A DNA stretch of 12,811 nucleotides, from NCBI GenBank assembly GCA_031376425.1, contig JANMDR010000309.1:1-12811 (forward strand), read 5' to 3'. Shown here one piece after another: positions 6,035-11,131 of the stretch. Both the position numbers and the translations under genes were made by a program. How positions within the stretch are numbered: the first letter of the stretch is position 1; the number at the start of each line of letters is the position of its first letter. A model generated the notes under the pieces. The model was not told where the DNA came from. It ran no database searches and worked only from the letters and a program-made list of their open reading frames with translations. Origin of the DNA: JANMDR01 sp031376425 (GTDB lineage: Bacteria; Pseudomonadota; Gammaproteobacteria; Burkholderiales; Usitatibacteraceae).

Positions 6035-7402
6035 ATGCCTGCATCGTTATTACCATTGCCAGAACAAATCCTTGCGCTTCTGCGTGAGCGTGGTGTCTTG
6101 TCAGCACGTGATTTGCAGGTGGCAACTTCCATGAGCCAGCCGAGTATCTCGCTGGCGCTGGCGGCACTTGGAGAACGTATCTGTCGCATTGGGGCTGCAC
6201 GTAGTACGCGCTATGTTGCTACCAAGGATATTTTAGGGCTGCCCGCAACGCAAGCTTTGCAGCTTACCGATGGCACGGGATGCATCGTTACTTTCGGCGA
6301 ATTGACCTACCTTGCCAATGGCGGCACCTATGTGCAGGCCGCTACAAACGCAAGCTGGCTATCAGAGCCCAAGACGTTGCCGTGGTTTTTATGGACTTTT
6401 CGTCCTCAAGGTTTTTTGGCACGCATGCTTAACGTGCTCCGCCCAGACCTGCAAAGCAACCCTGAGCATTGGACGATTGAACAAGTGCTTTACTTAGTGG
6501 CGCACCATGTGAAAGACCCGCCAGGGGCATTTAGTTTAGGCCCCATAGTAGATCGTCGGGTAGCTACTGCACCCCTTGATCTGGTGGAACGGCAGACGCA
6601 ATACGATAAGTTCGCCGCAGACATCGGTAAAACATTACCGGCCAGTTCAAGCGCTGGCGGTGAGCAACCCAAATTTATCGTCGAAATAGACTGTAAAAGT
6701 GATGGTGAAACTAACGCTGGCAGCGGAACATATCAACATTTTATCGTCAAGTTTAGTCCGCCGCATGGCACACCATTTGGTAATTTGTGGCGTGCGCTCT
6801 TGCACTTAGAAAAATTGGCGCGCGATATCTTGCAGCAACACGACATCGCCGCTGCCACTTGTTCTATTGTTGAAAGCGGCACGCGTACTTATCTCCAGTC
6901 ACAGCGGTTTGATCGCATCGGCGCTGCAGGTAAACGGCATGTGGTGTCCATTGATGCGCTGCATCATGAGTTTGTTGGTGGCGCACGCCAAAATTGGATT
7001 CACACCTGTGAAAAGCTGGTTGCAAAAAAATTGCTAACCCTTGAAACGTTGCATACAGTGGTGCGCATTTACGCATTCGGTCAATACATTGGTAACACTG
7101 ATATGCACTTTGGCAACCTATCTTTTTTTATTGACGACGTGATTAAGCCAACACCGTTGTTAGCGCCGGTGTACGATATGTTGCCGATGATGTGGCGCCC
7201 GAATATACACAGCGGCACTGTTGATGTGACCCCTGTGCGCGAGCAGGCGCAAGTTGTAGGCTATGCGCGCGAGTATGCTGACGCGCGTGCATGGGCAATC
7301 CTGTTTTGGCAACGCGCCGCACAATTAGAAGTGATGGACGACAACATGCGCCAAGCATCACGAACGAGTGAAGCACGGGTAAAGACGTTAAATTTTTTGT
7401 GA
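6035..7402 (+). CDS. yjjJ: Stand-alone HipA-family kinase toxin, YjjJ type
   Basis: A 455-residue protein close in length and layout to E. coli YjjJ (HipH). An N-terminal winged-helix-like segment (about 10-62, with MSQPSISLALAALGE as recognition region) is fused to a HipA-type kinase fold. Kinase features are SSSAGGEQPKF (204-214, phosphate loop), HFIVKF with Lys239, SQRFDR (289-294), GNTDMHFGN (353-361, catalytic Asp356 and metal-binding Asn361) and PVYDM (Asp381, DFG-like). All key residues are present, so it looks active. HipA kinases phosphorylate translation factors such as aminoacyl-tRNA synthetases; E. coli YjjJ is reported as toxic when overproduced. No hipB-like gene adjoins it, so DNA binding may be built in. 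ATG at 6035 has no clear ribosome site. The nested palindrome upstream suggests autoregulation. Confidence 0.85.
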   Translation: MPASLLPLPEQILALLRERGVLSARDLQVATSMSQPSISLALAALGERICRIGAARSTRYVATKDILGLPATQALQLTDGTGCIVTFGELTYLANGGTYVQAATNASWLSEPKTLPWFLWTFRPQGFLARMLNVLRPDLQSNPEHWTIEQVLYLVAHHVKDPPGAFSLGPIVDRRVATAPLDLVERQTQYDKFAADIGKTLPASSSAGGEQPKFIVEIDCKSDGETNAGSGTYQHFIVKFSPPHGTPFGNLWRALLHLEKLARDILQQHDIAAATCSIVESGTRTYLQSQRFDRIGAAGKRHVVSIDALHHEFVGGARQNWIHTCEKLVAKKLLTLETLHTVVRIYAFGQYIGNTDMHFGNLSFFIDDVIKPTPLLAPVYDMLPMMWRPNIHSGTVDVTPVREQAQVVGYAREYADARAWAILFWQRAAQLEVMDDNMRQASRTSEARVKTLNFL

Positions 7403-7556
7403 GTGGAGTACCCTAAGACGCCTTATTTTATTGCGCTTTCAGCCTATTGCAATCGGCCATAAGTTGCCTAAGCATAAGCAAAGGCAAGTGGTATGATAAC
7501 CATCGCTGCCGTACCGATAAAACCGCCAGCGCACCCATCATCTAAAACCAGCCACC

Positions 7557-8096
7557 ATGCCAACCATTTGCCCAAAATGTGATTACGCCCGAAAAGATTC
7601 TGACACTGCGCCGAGCTGGCAGTGTCCTTCGTGCCAAGTGGCTTATAGCAAAGTGGGCGACAATAGTCGTTTTGGTGAAAACATCGGTCTGCCGTCGGCA
7701 ACAGGCTATCGTCCGCAAATAGAACAAGCGTCACATAATTGGAAATGGGTTTTAGTGATCGCAGTTGTCATCGGTGTGGCTTGGCAGGGCAAGCTTTCTT
7801 CTAAACGCGTAACATCTACCGCCGCCGTCGGACAGCTTGCGGAAGCTAATGGGCAACCCACTATTATTTTGTATAGTGCTACATGGTGCGGCTATTGTCG
7901 CGCCGCGCGTGATTTTTTTAATAAAAGTGGCATGGCGTACACGGAGTACGATATCGAAAAATCGGATACCGGCAGAGAAGACTACAAAAATCTAGGCGGT
8001 GGCGGCATCCCGATTATGATCGTTGGCGGTGAAACAATACGTGGGTATAGTCCAGATCAACTGCAACACATCTTGGGTCAGTGGATTAAGAGCTGA
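7557..8096 (+). CDS. Zinc-ribbon, membrane helix and glutaredoxin fusion protein
   Basis: A 179-residue three-part protein. The N-terminus has a zinc ribbon (Cys5-x2-Cys8 and Cys23-x2-Cys26). A membrane helix follows at about 62-77 (WKWVLVIAVVIGVAW). The C-terminal half is a glutaredoxin/thioredoxin-fold domain with the active site WCGYC (Cys111, Cys114), the cis-proline loop GIP (Pro152) and GGETIRGYS (157-165), which resembles the glutathione-contact end of glutaredoxins. With the zinc ribbon predicted in the cytosol, the thiol domain would lie in the periplasm, though the reverse is possible. It probably reduces or isomerises disulfides. It stands alone after a 154-nt gap with no convincing promoter, and it converges on the methyltransferase with a 16-nt gap. 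Fold assignments are good; the redox partner is unknown. Confidence 0.85.
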   Translation: MPTICPKCDYARKDSDTAPSWQCPSCQVAYSKVGDNSRFGENIGLPSATGYRPQIEQASHNWKWVLVIAVVIGVAWQGKLSSKRVTSTAAVGQLAEANGQPTIILYSATWCGYCRAARDFFNKSGMAYTEYDIEKSDTGREDYKNLGGGGIPIMIVGGETIRGYSPDQLQHILGQWIKS

Positions 8097-8112
8097 GTGG
8101 AGTTTGCGCAAC

Positions 8113-8742
8113 TTACTCGCCTCGTCGCCAAACCCCTGCCAGCCAGCGCTGCTCAATACGCGGTAACCCCGTTGGTCGATAATAACTTACGCATTCAATA
8201 AAACCTGCTTGTAGCAGGTGCGCATGCCAGCTTGCTGGGCTGTGATAGAAGCTGTAGCGAGCATCACTACCGCCTTGTTGGTCATCGCCGTGAGGGATTG
8301 AGGCAAAGAGTACGCCGCGTGGTTTTAGGGCACGGTATAAATCGCGCAGTACACGCGGCAGTTCGGTTTTGGGTATGTGTTGCAGAGATGCGTTGGCAAA
8401 TACACCATCGAAGTGATCGAGCGGTAAATCAAGCTTTAAAAAATCTTGATGCCATACGGCACAGCCGCTATGCACATGCGCCATATGTGCGAAGGCGGCG
8501 GCACCATCAAGCCCAATGGGGCGATGGCCTAAGGTGGTAAGGGTGATTAAATCGCGCCCCGGCCCGCATCCCATATCCAGAATCGTGAACGGCGCTGCAC
8601 CTTCAATATGCGTGAGCAAAGCATCAATATTCTGGCGCACATCATGGTCGCGCGTGCCCTCCCAATAATCTTGCGCACGTGATTCGTAGTGGCCCAAGGT
8701 GGCGGCAGTGAGGGCGGTAAGGTTTTCTGAAGGTTTTAGCAT
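8113..8742 (-). CDS. Class I SAM-dependent methyltransferase
   Basis: A 209-residue protein with a complete class I methyltransferase core. Motif I is ILDMGCGPGRD (54-64), which binds S-adenosylmethionine. An acidic position ends strand 2 (GLDGA, Asp79), motif IV-like FDGVFANASLQHIP is at 111-124, and LKPRGVLFASIPHG is at 139-152. The length and the HYESRAQDYWEGT opening (18-30) match small-molecule or ubiquinone/biotin-type methyltransferases, but no feature identifies the acceptor. It has no signal or membrane segment. The start at 8742 is followed directly by a conserved-looking N-terminus and is 17 nt from a predicted transcript start (promoter at 8766-8794). It appears to be a single-gene unit. 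Confidence 0.85.
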   Translation of the reverse strand: MLKPSENLTALTAATLGHYESRAQDYWEGTRDHDVRQNIDALLTHIEGAAPFTILDMGCGPGRDLITLTTLGHRPIGLDGAAAFAHMAHVHSGCAVWHQDFLKLDLPLDHFDGVFANASLQHIPKTELPRVLRDLYRALKPRGVLFASIPHGDDQQGGSDARYSFYHSPASWHAHLLQAGFIECVSYYRPTGLPRIEQRWLAGVWRRGE

Positions 8743-8765
8743 CTACGCATCATGCCATAGCGGGG

Positions 8766-8794
8766 ATTTTATAAAAACGAAAATCTTGATACAA
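8766..8794 (-). promoter_or_regulatory. Candidate sigma70 promoter for the methyltransferase gene
   Basis: On the reverse strand, TTGTAT (complement of 8789-8794), a 17-nt spacer and TAAAAT (complement of 8766-8771) make a reasonable promoter. The predicted transcript start is near 8760, which leaves a short leader before the ATG at 8742. Confidence 0.45.
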
Positions 8795-8888
8795 ACCAAT
8801 TGAGATTAGCGAAGTAGGTGATGACCAAATCGTTTGCAGGTTACCAAAATAGGATTTTTTGCCTTATATAAATAACGGGTGAAGCTTA

Positions 8889-8918
8889 ATTATAGGGCAT
8901 CTACAATCGCCCTATAAT
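8889..8918. promoter_or_regulatory. Perfect 10+10 bp dyad, ATTATAGGGC-N10-GCCCTATAAT
   Basis: Two exact 10-bp arms are separated by 10 bp, so the centres lie two helical turns apart, as expected for a dimeric repressor site. It sits about 115 nt upstream of the membrane protein gene at 9034. The right arm contains TATAAT (8913-8918) on the + strand and the left arm contains it on the other strand, so either arm could be a -10. No T-run follows, so a terminator is unlikely. The left arm plus one base (AATTATAGGGC) recurs at 1998-2008 by the stop of the glycosyltransferase-like gene, probably by chance. Confidence 0.5.
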
Positions 8919-9009
8919 GCAATATAAATTCCACTACAATGAAGATAGTTTGAAAAATACGGCGCTTGCTTTGGATGATAGTGAAACGTATTTTGTAAGG
9001 CGCAAATGA
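8917..9009 (+). CDS. Possible 30-residue small ORF (low support)
   Basis: A short frame from ATG at 8917 to TGA at 9007-9009 encodes a charged 30-residue peptide beginning MQYKFHYNED and ending TYFVRRK. It overlaps the end of the dyad, has no ribosome site, and ends 24 nt before the next gene. The composition looks protein-like, so it could be a leader peptide or a remnant of a longer gene. Chance is an equally good explanation at this length. Confidence 0.15.
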   Translation: MQYKFHYNEDSLKNTALALDDSETYFVRRK

Positions 9010-9033
9010 AAAACCTCGAAAAAAGGTGCCGCT

Positions 9034-9750
9034 ATGAATCTTCAAAAAATAAACTTTATAAAGCATGGTATTTATGCATGGGCTATCCCCTTATGGTGGT
9101 TATGCATCAGCTTTTACCTTAGTACCACATATGCGTGCAGCGTTGGCATAGTTGGGCTATCAGGGATGAGTTGTAGAGGCGGGTCGAGTACGACCCTGGT
9201 CTCCTTTGTGCTCCTAGGTGCTGTGGTTGCTGGGCTTGCAGTGCTGTATAGCCTTGTGGCATTCGTATTGGCGTTTGCCTTACCGTATGAACATAATGAT
9301 GATGAAGATCATCGCGCTAGTCGTGCCTTCACTATAGGCAAAGCATTAGTAATTTGGATTGCCCCGATAGTGATCGCGATATCGGCAACGCCGCCAAAAT
9401 CAATTGTTTCCGCTCAGATGCTGCGTGAGCAAAAACAGATCGATGCTATCTCTGGTTCGTGGCGTTGCCATGCCGAATGTAAACAAGCCTTTCCAGCGGG
9501 GGAATTTTTCTCTATCAGCAGACAGTTATCTGGTGCATTGCAAATAGTGGGCACCGCCGACGGCAAGCTACGTAGCGTACATGATATTTGGCCGCGTGAA
9601 ACAGCAGAAAATAGTTACAAGATAGAGCTTACCAATACCAGCCCGCCAACGATCATAAACGCAGTGTTTGACGCGAAAGAAAAAACCCTTACTATTGAAG
9701 GCGGTAAAGTATTGATGCTGGAACCAGTTGTTGCATCCTTAAAGAAGTAA
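9034..9750 (+). CDS. Unrecognised three-helix membrane protein with C-terminal soluble domain
   Basis: A 238-residue protein that I cannot place in a family. Hydrophobic segments at about 13-33, 54-84 and 102-119 form the membrane part. The loop between the first two has two cysteines (Cys35, Cys47) that could form a disulfide if it faces the periplasm. The highly acidic loop PYEHNDDEDH (84-93) would then be cytosolic. The last 100 residues are soluble: GSWRCHAECKQAF with a CxxxC pair (Cys145, Cys149), then a beta-rich stretch (FSISRQLSGALQIVG, KTLTIEGGKVLML) that reads like a small beta-sandwich or ligand-binding domain. The start is well supported: AAGG at 9023-9026 lies 7 nt before the ATG. 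It is a single gene, convergent with the GlxA regulator. Function unknown. Confidence 0.75.
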   Translation: MNLQKINFIKHGIYAWAIPLWWLCISFYLSTTYACSVGIVGLSGMSCRGGSSTTLVSFVLLGAVVAGLAVLYSLVAFVLAFALPYEHNDDEDHRASRAFTIGKALVIWIAPIVIAISATPPKSIVSAQMLREQKQIDAISGSWRCHAECKQAFPAGEFFSISRQLSGALQIVGTADGKLRSVHDIWPRETAENSYKIELTNTSPPTIINAVFDAKEKTLTIEGGKVLMLEPVVASLKK

Positions 9751-9810
9751 GCTGAAATTCGCGCGGACACCCATTATGTTTGTGGGCGCGAAAGCCTTCA
9801 TCAAGCCGCA

Positions 9811-10803
9811 TTACGCAACAATACGCGTTACATCGCGGGGTGCACCACCCCACTGGTTGTTCCATGCGCGGCGTAATTGCAGGCTTGATCGAAAGCCTGC
9901 GGCTTCGGCTGCGTGGGCTACGCTAGCACCGCGTTCGAGCAATAGGCGGGCGCGTTCAAGGCGAATGGTGCGCAAATAGTGTAGTGGCGATACACCGGTA
10001 TGTTCAATGAAAAGCCGAAGCAGGTGGCGGGCGGTAACATGACCAATGGTTGCTAATGAAGCCATATCCCAATCACGCTCGTGTTCGGCGCAAATGGCGT
10101 CTTGCACTTTGTGCACGGCGGCGTGTAGATGGTTACGATGCACCAGCAAAGGCGAAAGTTCAGGATCATGCGGTGAGCGCCGCAGGTAGACCACCATGTC
10201 TTCAGCAACGGCGGCGGCCAGCACCTCACCGCATTCATTGGTAATGAGATGAAGCGCCAAATCAATGCCCGCAGTGATGCCGGCACTGGAGGCCAAGGGG
10301 CCATCAAGCACGAATACGCGGTTGTCCACTACCTGCGCCAACGGTGCCAGTGTCCGCAGTGTTGGCAGTAGATCGTGATGCGTAGTGCAGCGGCGCGTGC
10401 CAAGCAGGTTTGCGCGCGCGGCCAGCAAGGTGCCCGAACAAATTGAAAGTAGCCGATGTGGCGAATCAGCGTTAAGTAGGGCTTGGTAAAGGGTGGCATT
10501 GAGCCATTGCGCGGTGGTAACTATCTCTGGAGTGAGCTTGCTAATTTGTGCGCTAGGCTGGCCCACCACTACTACCCATGTTCGGGTGTTCAGCGCCAAG
10601 GGTAGCGGCTCAAGGTTGGCAACGCTAAGCCCCACCGAAGTGGCGGCGGTATCAACAGGGCCCGCAAATCGCAAGCGAAACCGTGGTGGCATGCCGCGCA
10701 ATTCGCGATGCAAATTAGCTAGCCGAAACGCCTCCGCAGGACCAGCAATATCGAGCAACAAGCTCTGCGGTGTGATGATGAATAAGATGTCGATTATAGA
10801 CAT
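9811..10803 (-). CDS. GlxA/FtrA-family AraC-type transcriptional regulator
   Basis: A 330-residue protein with two domains. Residues 1-190 form a DJ-1/PfpI-like (class I amidotransferase-like) domain with a nucleophile-elbow cysteine in SICSGTLLAA (Cys122), TTHHD (140-144) and SSAGITAGIDLALHLI (172-187). These are the hallmark stretches of GlxA-type regulators, whose PfpI-like part senses small metabolites rather than acting as a protease. Residues about 225-328 are an AraC DNA-binding domain: first helix-turn-helix near MASLATIGHVTARHLLRLF (247-265), the linker SPLHYLRTIRLERARLLL, and a second near SVAHAAEAAGFRSSLQLRRAW (294-314). No signal peptide is present. It probably controls a nearby catabolic or stress gene, but none adjacent is an obvious partner. 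No clear ribosome site precedes the ATG. Confidence 0.9.
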   Translation of the reverse strand: MSIIDILFIITPQSLLLDIAGPAEAFRLANLHRELRGMPPRFRLRFAGPVDTAATSVGLSVANLEPLPLALNTRTWVVVVGQPSAQISKLTPEIVTTAQWLNATLYQALLNADSPHRLLSICSGTLLAARANLLGTRRCTTHHDLLPTLRTLAPLAQVVDNRVFVLDGPLASSAGITAGIDLALHLITNECGEVLAAAVAEDMVVYLRRSPHDPELSPLLVHRNHLHAAVHKVQDAICAEHERDWDMASLATIGHVTARHLLRLFIEHTGVSPLHYLRTIRLERARLLLERGASVAHAAEAAGFRSSLQLRRAWNNQWGGAPRDVTRIVA

Positions 10804-10958
10804 AGCTTTTATAGCTTACACCAGACGGTGTGGTGTGTGGCCTGAAGCTAATCGAAGCGTCGCAATGCTAGCGTGATGATGTTTCCACATCAAGGGTATT
10901 CGCAAATATGCCTATTGTTCAATAATAAATCGTCACATTAATGAAGGCAGGTGCAAAA

Positions 10959-10975
10959 TTGTTGCGCTGCAACAA
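10959..10975. promoter_or_regulatory. Inverted repeat TTGTTGC-GCT-GCAACAA
   Basis: A perfect 7+7 bp inverted repeat with a 3-nt centre. It could be an operator in the divergent region or a short RNA hairpin. On the reverse strand it is followed by TTTT, weakly terminator-like, but no gene ends there. Confidence 0.35.
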
Positions 10976-11045
10976 CCGTATTCCCTAATAATACTTAAGT
11001 TGCGTAATTTCAATGGTAATTGTCAGACTAAACAAGTAAGATGCC

Positions 11046-11082
11046 CAAAATTTAAATTTTGTGAACTATTTCGCAATGCGAA
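11046..11082. promoter_or_regulatory. Two adjacent palindromes upstream of the Ig-repeat gene
   Basis: A perfect 16-bp palindrome (CAAAATTTAAATTTTG, 11046-11061) is followed 8 bp later by TTCGCA-A-TGCGAA (11070-11082). They lie 50-86 bp before the ATG at 11132, where an operator would act. The regulator is unknown. The first is pure A/T in its core and so is easier to get by chance. Confidence 0.35.
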
Positions 11083-11131
11083 TGCCACAAACAAGTCACT
11101 CAATCCCCCCCACTCCAGAGTCTATAAAAGT

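Larger units (their letters stand above)
10804..11131. other. 328-bp divergent control region, GlxA-type gene versus Ig-repeat gene
   Basis: A gene-free AT-rich region between two divergent starts. It holds three dyads (10959-10975, 11046-11061, 11070-11082) and a run of seven C (11105-11111) that ends 20 nt before the Ig-repeat ATG. TATAAA at 11123-11128 is too close to the ATG to drive it. TTGTCA at 11020-11025 is a possible rightward -35 but lacks a good -10. I see no RNA gene or terminator. Confidence 0.6.

Noticed and set aside
7468..7734. Reverse open frame of 88 residues before and across the start of the glutaredoxin fusion gene
   Set aside because: It overlaps the zinc-ribbon coding region out of phase, has no recognisable domain and no ribosome site.
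9758..9789. Imperfect GC-rich inverted repeat between the convergent membrane protein and GlxA genes
   Set aside because: The arms pair only in short blocks around a bulge and no T-run follows on either side; not enough for a terminator call.
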